Source: Streptomyces sp. NBC_00576 (lineage in GTDB: Bacteria > Actinomycetota > Actinomycetes > Streptomycetales > Streptomycetaceae). Taken from it: DNA of 64,000 nt. Of the stretch, positions 1 to 7,337 are shown one piece after another. Under the pieces are notes generated by a model, which was given only the letters and a program-made list of their open reading frames with translations, was not told where the DNA came from and ran no database searches. The stretch's first letter is position 1. Every line of letters begins with the position of its first letter. Location of the stretch: positions 5,456,001-5,520,000 of the forward strand of contig NZ_CP107780.1 in NCBI RefSeq assembly GCF_036345175.1, in the 5' to 3' direction. A program made the position numbers and the translations under genes.

Positions 1-49
1 TGACCGAGTGCGACCGAGAAGGACAGCCGTGGATCGAGGAGAAAGAGCT

Positions 50-1531
50 GTGAGCACCGAGAACGAGGGCACTGCGGTACCCCCGGCCCCGTCCGCACCT
101 CCCGTGCCGGTGGAATCTCCTGCTGCCTCCCCGCAGGCCACCGCGCCCGAGGCCCAGACGACTCCGCTCCCGCCGGTACCTCCGAGCGCCCCGGGCGCAC
201 CGGAGCCGGAACTGGCGCACGCGGGTCAGGTACCGGCGTACGCGTCGGCGGGAGCCCCCGAGACGCCCCAGGGCGCCGGTCCTGGCCCCGGGGCGGCCGC
301 CTGGCCGCCGCCCCAGCCGCCGGCGACACCGTCGTACATGGACGGCGGAGGCGGCGGCGACGCGCACCCGCCCTGGGGCGCAACGTACGACCAGCAGCCG
401 AAGCCGAAGTCCGGGCGCGGCGGGCTGTTCGCGGCGGTGCTGGTGGCCGCGCTGGTCGCGGGCGGCCTGGGCGGCGGCCTCGGCTACACGCTGGCCAAGG
501 GCAACGACGAGTCCACCACGTCGACGACCGTCTCCGCCGCGCAGCAGAGCGGCGGCGACCTCAAGCGGGACGCGGGCACCGTCGCGGGCGTGGCCGCCAA
601 GGCGCTGCCGAGCACGGTCACCATCGAGGCCGAGAGCTCCAGCGGTGAGGGCGGCACCGGGACGGGCTTCGTCTTCGACACCCAGGGCCACATCGTCACC
701 AACAACCACGTCGTCGCGGACGCGGTCGACGGCGGCAAGCTGACGGCCACCTTTCCCGACGGCAGGAAGTACGACGCCGAGGTCGTCGGCCACGCGCAGG
801 GCTACGACGTGGCGGTCATCAAGCTCAAGAACGCTCCGTCGGACCTCCAGCCGCTCACCCTCGGCGACTCCGACAAGGTGGCCGTGGGCGACTCGACGAT
901 CGCGATCGGTGCCCCCTTCGGCCTCTCCAACACGGTGACCACGGGCATCATCAGCTCCAAGAACCGCCCGGTGGCCTCCAGCGACGGCGGCACCACCAGC
1001 AAGCCGTCGTACATGAGCGCCCTGCAGACGGACGCGTCGATCAACCCGGGCAACTCCGGTGGCCCGCTGCTCGACGCGTCGGGCAACGTCATCGGCATCA
1101 ACTCGGCGATCCAGTCCTCCAGCAGCGGTGGCCTGGGCACCGGCCAGTCCGGCTCGATCGGCCTGGGCTTCGCCATCCCGATCAACCAGGCGAAGTACGT
1201 CGCCCAGCAGCTGATCAAGACCGGCAAGCCGGTCTACGCGAAGATCGGCGCCTCGGTCACCCTGACCGAGGGCACGGGCGGTGCGCAGATCAGCCAGAAG
1301 ACCACGGACACCACCGCCCCCGTCGAGGCGGGCGGCCCGGCGGCTGCGGCGGGCCTGAAGCCCGGCGACGTCATCACCAAGCTCGACGACCATGTGATCG
1401 ACAGCGGCCCGACCCTGATCGGCGAGATCTGGACCCACAAGCCCGGCGACAAGGTCCAGATCACCTACGAACGCGACGGCAAGGCAAAGACGGTCGAACT
1501 GACCCTGGGCTCCCGCGAGGGCGACAGCTGA
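50..1531 (+). CDS. Membrane-anchored HtrA/DegP-like serine protease with PDZ domain
   Basis: Envelope quality-control protease that probably degrades misfolded proteins outside the membrane. The cytoplasmic N-terminus (about 115 residues) is rich in Pro and Ala. One membrane helix follows at about residues 122-147, then a trypsin-like domain with the triad His at about 220 (NNHVV), Asp at about 253 (YDVAVIKL) and Ser at about 336 (GNSGGPLL), and a C-terminal PDZ domain (AAGLKPGDVI). I chose GTG at 50 because GAGGAGAAAGAG lies just upstream; a longer frame opens at position 8 without a ribosome site. All triad residues are present, so it should be active. The neighbour downstream is a tRNA gene, so it is probably monocistronic. 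Confidence 0.93.
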   Translation: MSTENEGTAVPPAPSAPPVPVESPAASPQATAPEAQTTPLPPVPPSAPGAPEPELAHAGQVPAYASAGAPETPQGAGPGPGAAAWPPPQPPATPSYMDGGGGGDAHPPWGATYDQQPKPKSGRGGLFAAVLVAALVAGGLGGGLGYTLAKGNDESTTSTTVSAAQQSGGDLKRDAGTVAGVAAKALPSTVTIEAESSSGEGGTGTGFVFDTQGHIVTNNHVVADAVDGGKLTATFPDGRKYDAEVVGHAQGYDVAVIKLKNAPSDLQPLTLGDSDKVAVGDSTIAIGAPFGLSNTVTTGIISSKNRPVASSDGGTTSKPSYMSALQTDASINPGNSGGPLLDASGNVIGINSAIQSSSSGGLGTGQSGSIGLGFAIPINQAKYVAQQLIKTGKPVYAKIGASVTLTEGTGGAQISQKTTDTTAPVEAGGPAAAAGLKPGDVITKLDDHVIDSGPTLIGEIWTHKPGDKVQITYERDGKAKTVELTLGSREGDS

Positions 1532-1595
1532 CCCACACGTGCACGCGAGGACCCGTTACTCTTGTCCCGCGCCGAGCTGATCACGCCCGGCGCGG

Positions 1596-1682
1596 GGAAG
1601 CGTGCCCGAGCGGCCTAAGGGAACGGTCTTGAAAACCGTCGTGGCAGCGATGTCACCGTGAGTTCGAATCTCACCGCTTCCG
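1596..1682 (+). tRNA. tRNA-Ser (anticodon TGA)
   Basis: The acceptor stem GGAAGCG pairs with CGCTTCC, the anticodon loop CTTGAAA sits on the stem ACGGT/ACCGT, a long variable arm typical of tRNA-Ser is present, and the T-arm reads GTTCGAATC. G1682 is the discriminator base and CCA is encoded at 1683-1685. It reads serine UCN codons of the UCA type. Confidence 0.97.
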
Positions 1683-1709
1683 CCAGGTCGGAGAGTGTGC
1701 AGGTCAGAT

Positions 1710-1740
1710 GGGGTGTCCCTCGGTGAGGGGCGCCCCTTCT
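1710..1740 (+). terminator. Terminator after tRNA-Ser(TGA)
   Basis: A 12-bp stem (GGGGTGTCCCTC, loop GGT, GAGGGGCGCCCC) with two G-U pairs is followed by TTCT. It lies 25 bases after the tRNA and presumably ends its transcript. Confidence 0.65.
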
Positions 1741-1867
1741 GCATGTGGGTGTCTCACCTTGACGCGGCTCTGTCGCGTTGTTGATCAGTGCGTGTGGACC
1801 AGGCGTGGACGACGGTCCACGCCGCGCTGGGGCCCTGCAAGGTCGCGCTCTTCTCTGGGAGCAACGC

Positions 1868-2338
1868 TCAGCCGGCCACCGTGATCGGCCGGTTCGGTGG
1901 GCCGTCCGTCAGCAAGGACGCCAGTAGTTCCGGCAGCTCAGCTGGCCGCAGCACGTCCGAGGTCGCGGCCAGCTCTGTTGCGGTCCACCAGCGGTGCCCG
2001 CTGATCGCGGCCTTCTCGATCTCTTTGAAAGCCGAGGTATCGACCTCGAACGCAGGAACCCGAGCCATGTAGTAACGCTGGCGAACCTCATAGGCGACGT
2101 CGCCCCGGACCGCTGTCCACGGACGCCCTCGCCAGACCTCCGGACCCAGCGAGACATTCATCAGCCCGGTCTCCTCCCGCAACTCCCGTAGGGCCGCCTG
2201 CTCGTGGCTTTCGCCCTGCTTGAGCCCGCCTCCAGGGGTGAACCATCGGACGGAACGCTCCACCTCGTTCACGGCGGAGAACAGCAGTAGCCGATTGGCG
2301 TCGTCCAGCAACACCACGCGCGCGCTGCGACGCGGCAC
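1868..2338 (-). CDS. Nudix hydrolase
   Basis: A phosphohydrolase of about 156 residues that cleaves nucleoside diphosphate-X substrates; the actual substrate cannot be told. The Nudix box is complete: a Gly-rich start (GGGLKQGE) followed by REL and REETGL, supplying the metal-binding glutamates. I chose GTG at 2338 because GGAGGGG precedes it by five or six bases; the frame continues to 2431, but that extension has no ribosome site and reads through unlikely sequence. It opens the accessory-looking block after tRNA-Ser. Nothing around it is co-directional and close, so it is probably a single-gene unit. Confidence 0.85.
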   Translation of the reverse strand: MPRRSARVVLLDDANRLLLFSAVNEVERSVRWFTPGGGLKQGESHEQAALRELREETGLMNVSLGPEVWRGRPWTAVRGDVAYEVRQRYYMARVPAFEVDTSAFKEIEKAAISGHRWWTATELAATSDVLRPAELPELLASLLTDGPPNRPITVAG

Positions 2339-2604
2339 CAGGTTCCCCTCCAGCTTCGTCACCCGGTCAGAATAGAATCGCGGCCCGCGAGCGACCAACG
2401 AAGGCGGCCACCCGGGCTGGGCTTCCCGCAATTCCGGTCAGAGCCCTGAAACTCCCCAGAGCTGTTCGCGGAACCGCCTTGGTTGCACGGTGAACGGAAG
2501 GCCGGAGTTGCTCGCCAGTTGAGGTTCGGACCGCTCCTCCCCGTCAAGCGTGGCTACGGCGTCATGTATCCGCCTGACCGCCAGTACGGCTTGGCATTGC
2601 TGCT

Positions 2605-2841
2605 CTACCGCTCGGCGGTGCCGTCCTCACCGTCAATCTCGTAGATCCGCCCTTGAAGCTGTTCACTGGCCCAGTCCAGCCCGACCCCCAGGTCAAACCA
2701 GTGCCGATCCTTGCGGACTTCGGGCCGTGAGAGGTTCACCGCCGCCCAGGAGAACACCTCCAGGAGGATGGAACGCCCGTGCTGCGTTGTGCGCACGGGC
2801 AACGCAAACGGCGCGGCGAGTGCCGCGCGGTTGACCAACAC
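2605..2841 (-). CDS. Hypothetical protein, possibly a C-terminal remnant
   Basis: A frame of about 78 residues that I do not recognise. The residues (for example LLEVFSWAAVNLSRPEVRKD and DLGVGLDWASEQL) have the composition of a folded protein rather than of shadow sequence, while the same frame upstream of 2841 turns into Arg-rich noise. GTG at 2841 is the best start but has no convincing ribosome site. This suggests the 3' end of a gene whose 5' part was lost, in line with the disordered state of this region. It could also be a chance frame. Confidence 0.35.
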   Translation of the reverse strand: MLVNRAALAAPFALPVRTTQHGRSILLEVFSWAAVNLSRPEVRKDRHWFDLGVGLDWASEQLQGRIYEIDGEDGTAER

Positions 2842-2915
2842 AGTCCGAGCTCGACAGCCGAAGGGATCGAGGACCCTGCTGTAGCGAAGTGCGCGAAGTG
2901 CGTGACGGGGTGAGG

Positions 2916-3317
2916 TTAGGAGGGGCAGACCTCGACGCCGGGGGCGGGGTCGGCGCCGACGTTGACGTTGCCGCCCCAGGCCCACACGAAGTAGTACGAA
3001 TGTCCGGTGAACTGGACATTGACCTGGTACCAGACGTCCGTGGTGTAACCGCCAGCCGTGACGCGTTCACCGCGCCCGTAGCACTTCACCACTCCGGGGG
3101 CTCCTTCCGGCCCGCTGGTGTTGAGGATCCTGTACGACGTACCGGGTCCGGTCCTGATGTTGCTGTTCGGCTGCAGGATCGAGGAGGACTGGACGGTGCT
3201 GGGAGCCGGCTGGGAGGTGCTGGGGGCTGCCTGGGAGGCACCGGCCCCGCCGAACAGGGTGAAGGCGGTACCGACCGCGAGACCGGCGGCGGTGAGACGG
3301 GCATTGCGCTTGAACAT
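2916..3317 (-). CDS. Small secreted SH3-like protein
   Basis: A 133-residue exported protein. Residues 1-31 form a Sec signal peptide (MFKRNARL, then an Ala/Gly/Leu core ending in ASQAAPS), followed by a Ser/Thr/Gln/Pro spacer and a compact domain with two cysteines (VKCYGRG and VEVCPS). NSNIRTGPGTSYRIL is the hallmark turn of bacterial SH3-like (SH3b) repeats, which often bind peptidoglycan or proteins outside the cell. The start ATG at 3317 follows GAGGAG. It is divergent from a second secreted protein of similar size, with a shared 238-base promoter region. No catalytic residues are visible; a binding or competition role is only a guess. Confidence 0.8.
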   Translation of the reverse strand: MFKRNARLTAAGLAVGTAFTLFGGAGASQAAPSTSQPAPSTVQSSSILQPNSNIRTGPGTSYRILNTSGPEGAPGVVKCYGRGERVTAGGYTTDVWYQVNVQFTGHSYYFVWAWGGNVNVGADPAPGVEVCPS

Positions 3318-3555
3318 GGTGGACTCCTCGTCAGGCCAGAACCGGGCTCGTCGCTCGCGGCCCGGTGGCATCCGTTTCCGCCTCACAGACGGAACTCGGC
3401 GCCTCGGTGTATGACCGTCCCGGCAGCAAATGTCTCTTCGCCCCGTCCTCATACGGCGCGGCGTGTGCGCCCGTCCACCCGGTGGTGCGGGCAACGCACC
3501 TGACCGACCACGAGCCCGAGACGGGCACGCGTCCGAACGGTCCGAAGGGGACGAC

Positions 3556-3969
3556 ATGTTGAACAAGTCAGCGAGGCGCGGCGCCCGACTGGGCGGCGCG
3601 GCGGCGGTGCTGTGCGCGCTCGCCATGACGGTGGGCGCTGCGCCCGCCCAGGCGACTGCCGAACAGCGGCCCGCGGGCTCGGTGTTCACCACCTGGGCGA
3701 CGGATGTGAACGTCCGCAAGGACTCGGCCCCGGGCTTCCGCTGCCCCGAGTTCCCCTCGCCCGGCAACTGCCCGCGGGTGATCGGCAAGGCGCAGCCGGG
3801 CGACCAGCTCGAAGTGACGTGCCAGACGCGGGGTGAGACGGTCGGCGGCAACCCGTACTGGGTCTTCGTGGAGAACCGGACCCGGGGCTTCGACGGGTGG
3901 ATGGCGAGCTACTACATCTCGCACCCGGACAACTGGCTGCCCGGCGTCCCGCAGTGCTACGGGCCGTAA
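3556..3969 (+). CDS. Small secreted SH3-like protein with four cysteines
   Basis: A 137-residue exported protein with a signal peptide of about 34 residues (MLNKSARRGARLG, hydrophobic core, cleavage near AQA-TAEQ). The mature part starts with TDVNVRKDSAPGFRCPEF, an SH3b-type 'NVR' strand, and has four cysteines (FRCPEF, GNCPRV, VTCQTR, PQCYGP) that could form two disulphides. ATG at 3556 follows AAGGGG. It diverges from the gene ending at 2916, which has the same architecture, so the pair may be ancient paralogues or co-regulated partners. The function is unknown. Confidence 0.8.
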   Translation: MLNKSARRGARLGGAAAVLCALAMTVGAAPAQATAEQRPAGSVFTTWATDVNVRKDSAPGFRCPEFPSPGNCPRVIGKAQPGDQLEVTCQTRGETVGGNPYWVFVENRTRGFDGWMASYYISHPDNWLPGVPQCYGP

Positions 3970-4045
3970 CACGTCGCCACGACGCGGGCCGGCTCCGCCG
4001 CTCGGGCGGTGCTGCCCGATTCTCTACTGGATCGACTGCTGATCA

Positions 4046-4075
4046 GAGGGGCGCCCCGACACCGGGGCGCCCCTC
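4046..4075. terminator. Bidirectional terminator between convergent genes
   Basis: GAGGGGCGCCCCG (4046-4058), loop ACAC, CGGGGCGCCCCTC (4063-4075): a perfect 13-bp stem lying between the 3' ends of the secreted protein gene and the prim-pol gene. Confidence 0.8.
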
Positions 4076-4126
4076 CTGTGTGTTGGGCCCCGCGGGCCTG
4101 CAGGCCCGCAGCCCGAGCCCGGCGGT

Positions 4127-4987
4127 TCACCCCCGCCACCCCGTCATCCGTGCTGCCGATGCCACAGTCGCCCGTGCTTCCCGTTCCGTCAGCCCCGTCT
4201 GGACGGCCGCTTCGACCAAGGGGGCCAGTAGGGCGGGCCCGAGGCCGTTCTCGTAAGCGCGGCAGGCTGCCCAGAAGAGGCGGGTGTTGCGTTGGCCCTC
4301 GTGGGCCGCGAGGACGAAGTGGACCAGGCCCTGGCCGTGTTCGCCCGATGCGGGGGACGCGGAGCGGTGTGTGCGGGGCGGGGGCAGGAGGAGGCGCAGG
4401 AGGGACGGTGGGCAGGGGGCCGGGGTCAGGTGGGCCGTGCCGGGGGCCGTGCCGTAGACGCCGTGTTCGGTGCGGGAGCCGGGGCCGACCAGGTAGCCGC
4501 CGGCCCCTCTGATGTCGATACCGGGGGCCAGCCTGCTCGCCGAGTTGGGGACGACGGCGTCCGGGGGGCCGGTCAGCCAGAGATGGCGGCCGCCGGACGG
4601 GGTCAGGACGACGACCGTCTCGGGGATCGTGAAGAGGTGGCGCAGAGCCAGTTCGCGAAGGGCCGCGGAGGAGTCCGTGCTCGACTTGGTGTCCAGGTCG
4701 ATGCCGATGAGGTGGTGCGGGGGCAGGCCGCAGGCGATGCCGTAGCCGGTGGCCCAGGGGGCGGCGGCGAAGAGTTCACGGATGCGGGACGGGTCGGTAG
4801 AGGCGTCGTACACGCCGTGGCCCATGCCTCCGCACTCGCCGTGGCAGGGGGCGGGGTCGTCGCGGTGGGGGGAGCGCAGGGCCGGGAGTTTCGTCCGGGA
4901 CAGGGGGATGACGGCCAGGCCGCGCTCGGCGGCTGAGAGGGCGTGGGCGAGGGCCAGCGTCGTGGCCTGCCGGTCTGTGGTGGCCAT
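4127..4987 (-). CDS. Stand-alone bifunctional DNA primase/polymerase (prim-pol) domain protein
   Basis: A 286-residue protein with an archaeo-eukaryotic primase-type prim-pol fold. The metal-binding acidic motif is in IGIDLDTK (about residue 100), the conserved strand turn in TPSGGRHLWL (about 130), and PGIDIRGAGGYLVGPGS is the third family motif. The C-terminal 60 residues (LFWAACRAYENG, LTEREARATVASAARMTGW) match the small helical tail often found in these proteins. There is no helicase domain, unlike plasmid and phage replication forms. ATG at 4987 follows GGAG closely. Such proteins may serve repair or be relics of integrated elements; here it stands alone. Confidence 0.82.
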   Translation of the reverse strand: MATTDRQATTLALAHALSAAERGLAVIPLSRTKLPALRSPHRDDPAPCHGECGGMGHGVYDASTDPSRIRELFAAAPWATGYGIACGLPPHHLIGIDLDTKSSTDSSAALRELALRHLFTIPETVVVLTPSGGRHLWLTGPPDAVVPNSASRLAPGIDIRGAGGYLVGPGSRTEHGVYGTAPGTAHLTPAPCPPSLLRLLLPPPRTHRSASPASGEHGQGLVHFVLAAHEGQRNTRLFWAACRAYENGLGPALLAPLVEAAVQTGLTEREARATVASAARMTGWRG

Positions 4988-5439
4988 GGCTCCATTTTCG
5001 TACGCATGTTCGAAAAAGGGAAGGGTGCGCGGCCCGCCGGGGTCGTCCTGACGGAATGGCTGGAAATGTGCGGGAACGCTTCGGTCCTTGTGTCCCCTGG
5101 GATGTCCCGGTGGCGGCTTGGCGTGAATCACCCCTATCGTCCTGACCTGCGGCTTCAGTGATGTGGAGAGGGTTTATCGACTTGTCGTCACGCTTCAGGG
5201 GGAATAAACGGTTCCGGGGTGGTTCGCCGGGGATTCGGTGGGCAACTCTGATCTCGCGGCGCAGTGCGCGGCGGTGACACAGCACCGAGGCGGTGACCAA
5301 CTGCCTTGGAGTCGGAGGTAGTTCACGCATCACGCATCACGAACCAAGCACCAAGCACTACGCAATACGCGCTACGCACCACACGTACTTCGTACGGTCC
5401 GGCACGGAGCCGGGGCGTACATGTTCTGGAGGAACAGAC
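4988..5439. other. Intergenic region with short 7-bp tandem repeats
   Basis: No gene is supported here. It must hold the promoter of the prim-pol gene on one side and that of the small secreted protein on the other. From 5324 to 5395 the sequence changes character: CACGCAT occurs twice in tandem (5324-5337), ACCAAGC twice shortly after, then several TACGC units, giving an A/C-rich leader unlike the surrounding DNA. Confidence 0.5.
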
Positions 5440-5745
5440 ATGGCAAGCAGCCGTACCGCCCGCGTTCTCGCCGCCGTTTCGGCCCTGCCCCTCGCCGCCG
5501 CGCTGTTCGGCGGCGTCGCGGCGGCCGACAGCGGCGCCTTCGCGGACGACGGATCGAACGCGGCCGTCGCCAGCGTCATCGGCAGTGGTGTGGCCGGTGA
5601 CAACAACGGCAACTCGTCCACCTCGCAGCAGCAGGCGGTCGGCTCCGGTGCCTCGAACCAGAACAACACCGCGCAGGTCAATGGTTCCGCCTTCACGGCC
5701 ATCGACCAGTCCAACGCCGTCGTCAACTTCACCAACCTCTGGTGA
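5440..5745 (+). CDS. Small secreted Asn/Ser/Gln-rich protein
   Basis: A 101-residue protein of unknown function. Residues 1-29 form a clean signal peptide (MASSRTARVLAAVSALPLAA, cleavage near AAA-DSG). The mature part of about 72 residues has no cysteine and is rich in Asn, Ser, Gln, Gly and Val (GDNNGNSSTSQQQAVGSG, SNQNNTAQVNG, NAVVNFTNLW). This recalls the polar, aggregation-prone composition of actinobacterial surface proteins such as rodlins, though I do not see a family signature. GGAGGA at 5428-5433 places the start at ATG 5440. A strong hairpin follows the gene. Confidence 0.72.
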   Translation: MASSRTARVLAAVSALPLAAALFGGVAAADSGAFADDGSNAAVASVIGSGVAGDNNGNSSTSQQQAVGSGASNQNNTAQVNGSAFTAIDQSNAVVNFTNLW

Positions 5746-5821
5746 GCCGTGGGCCGGCGGGGGTGTGGGTCCCCGGCGGTCCTGAACTCCCTTGTGGGGA
5801 GCGCTTCATGGGGTGGTAATG

Positions 5822-5862
5822 CGTCTGCGCGGCGGCACGTATTTCGTGCCGCCGCGCAGACG
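5822..5862 (+). terminator. Strong hairpin, probable terminator of the small secreted protein gene
   Basis: A perfect 18-bp stem: 5822-5839 pairs with 5845-5862 around the loop TATTT. There is no immediate T-run, which is common for Streptomyces terminators. Confidence 0.75.
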
Positions 5863-5885
5863 TGCCCGCAGACGTTTTCGTACCC

Positions 5886-5918
5886 TTGACACTCTCCAGT
5901 ATCTGACGGACAGTCAGA
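5886..5918 (+). promoter_or_regulatory. Promoter element and 17-bp palindromic operator of the ChsH2-like operon
   Basis: TTGACA at 5886-5891 is a perfect -35 hexamer. The palindrome TCTGACGGACAGTCAGA (5902-5918, 6-bp arms, 5-base centre) overlaps where the -10 and start point should lie, five bases before the GTG start. Position and symmetry suit a TetR-family repressor, but no regulator gene is adjacent. Confidence 0.6.
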
Positions 5919-5922
5919 AACT

Positions 5923-6936
5923 GTGAGTCACCTACCCAGTCATCGGGCCAGTCATCGGCCCGGCCGTCGACCTGATGATCCGCCCGGTGATCAACTCGCC
6001 GAGCGGCTCGCCGCGTTCGAAGGGCGCCCCGCCGTGGTCGGCGGTGTCGGCAAGGATCCCGTCAACGAGCCGATGATCCGGCACTGGTGCGAGGCGCTGG
6101 GCGACACCAGTGCGGCGTACGCCGGGCCGGACGCCGTCGCGCCGCCCGCCATGCTCCAGGTGTGGACCATGGGCGGCCTCTCCGGGAATCCGGGCCGCTC
6201 GGCCGCGTACGACGAACTGCTCGCCCTGCTCGACGGCGCGGGCTGCACCTCGGTCGTCGCCACCGACTGCGAGCAGGAGTATCTGCGGCCCCTGCGGCCG
6301 GGGGACCGGGTCACCTTCGACTCGGTCGTCGAGTCCGTCTCCGGGCCCAAGACCACCAAGCTCGGCACCGGGTACTTCGTCACGACCCGGACGGATGTAC
6401 GAGTGGACGGTGAGCCGGTGGGCACCCATCGGTTCCGGATCCTCAAGTACGCGCCGGTACGCAAGTACGCTCCCTCGCGCGCCCCTGAGACGCCTGCGGG
6501 GCAGAAACCCCAGGCCACCCCCACGCGCCCCCGGCCGGTCATCAACCGTGACAACGCCGGATTCTGGGAAGGTGTCGACCGCCACCGGCTCCTCATCCAA
6601 CGCTGCCTCGGGTGCCGCACCCTCCGATTTCCCTGGCTGCCGGGCTGCAACGCCTGCGGCAGCGGCGACTGGGACACCGTCGAGGCGTGCGGCGACGGCA
6701 CCGTCTACTCGTACGTCGTCCTGCACCACCCGCCCTTCCCGGCCTTCGACCCGCCCTACGCGGTCGGGCTGATCGAGCTCGCTGAGGGGGTGCGGATCAT
6801 CAGCAACGTGGTCGGCGTGCCCTATGACAAGGTGCGGATCGGGATGCCCGTGCGGCTGGAGTTCGTGCGGTACGAGGAGGGGCAGTCGGCGCTTCCGGTG
6901 TTCCGGGGCGACCTGCCCGCGGAGGTGGGCGGATGA
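5923..6936 (+). CDS. ChsH2-like fusion: MaoC-type hydratase domain plus DUF35 OB-fold domain
   Basis: A 337-residue protein. The N-terminal half (to about 185) has the FAS1-like dehydratase/MaoC hot-dog fold (AYAGPDAVAPPAMLQVW). The C-terminal half has the DUF35 zinc ribbon (CLGC...CNACGSGDW, about 227-246) and an OB fold. This architecture is that of actinobacterial ChsH2, which pairs with the small MaoC protein ChsH1 to hydrate an unsaturated steroid side-chain acyl-CoA, while the DUF35 part docks the Ltp2 aldolase. The next two genes are exactly those partners in the same order, overlapping by four bases. GTG at 5923 is accepted with some doubt, because the first 30 residues are atypical. 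Confidence 0.85.
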   Translation: MSHLPSHRASHRPGRRPDDPPGDQLAERLAAFEGRPAVVGGVGKDPVNEPMIRHWCEALGDTSAAYAGPDAVAPPAMLQVWTMGGLSGNPGRSAAYDELLALLDGAGCTSVVATDCEQEYLRPLRPGDRVTFDSVVESVSGPKTTKLGTGYFVTTRTDVRVDGEPVGTHRFRILKYAPVRKYAPSRAPETPAGQKPQATPTRPRPVINRDNAGFWEGVDRHRLLIQRCLGCRTLRFPWLPGCNACGSGDWDTVEACGDGTVYSYVVLHHPPFPAFDPPYAVGLIELAEGVRIISNVVGVPYDKVRIGMPVRLEFVRYEEGQSALPVFRGDLPAEVGG

Positions 6937-7337
6937 GGGCCGGGGACGAGCTGCCGCCGCTGGAGATCGCGATCACCCGCACGCTGATCGTCGCAGGCGC
7001 GATCGCGTCCCGCGACTTCCAGGATGTCCACCACGACGCCGAGCTGGCGCTGGCGAAGGGCTCCCCCGACATCTTCATGAACATCCTCACCACGAACGGG
7101 CTGGTGGGACGCTACGTCACCGACTGCTTCGGGCCCGCTGCCGTCCTGCGCAGGCTCGCCATCCGCCTCGGTGCCCCCAACTACCCCGGCGACACCATGG
7201 TGTTGACCGGCCGCATTGAGGAGCTCGACGGTGACACGGCCGTCGTACGCGTCCTCGGGGCGAACGGGATCGGCCGGCACGTGTCCGGAACGGTGACCGT
7301 CTCGGTACTCCCCTCGGCTTCGGGAGGCACCCCGTGA
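6933..7337 (+). CDS. ChsH1-like MaoC-family enoyl-CoA hydratase subunit
   Basis: A 134-residue single hot-dog domain. The hydratase motif with catalytic Asp and His is visible in SRDFQDVHHDAELA (about residues 28-41), followed by the conserved helix and GRYVTD. The preceding partner lacks this complete motif, so this subunit should carry the active site of the heteromeric hydratase. It starts at an ATGA overlap with the ChsH2-like gene and overlaps the next gene by four bases (GTGA), implying coupled translation and fixed stoichiometry. Confidence 0.87.
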   Translation: MRAGDELPPLEIAITRTLIVAGAIASRDFQDVHHDAELALAKGSPDIFMNILTTNGLVGRYVTDCFGPAAVLRRLAIRLGAPNYPGDTMVLTGRIEELDGDTAVVRVLGANGIGRHVSGTVTVSVLPSASGGTP

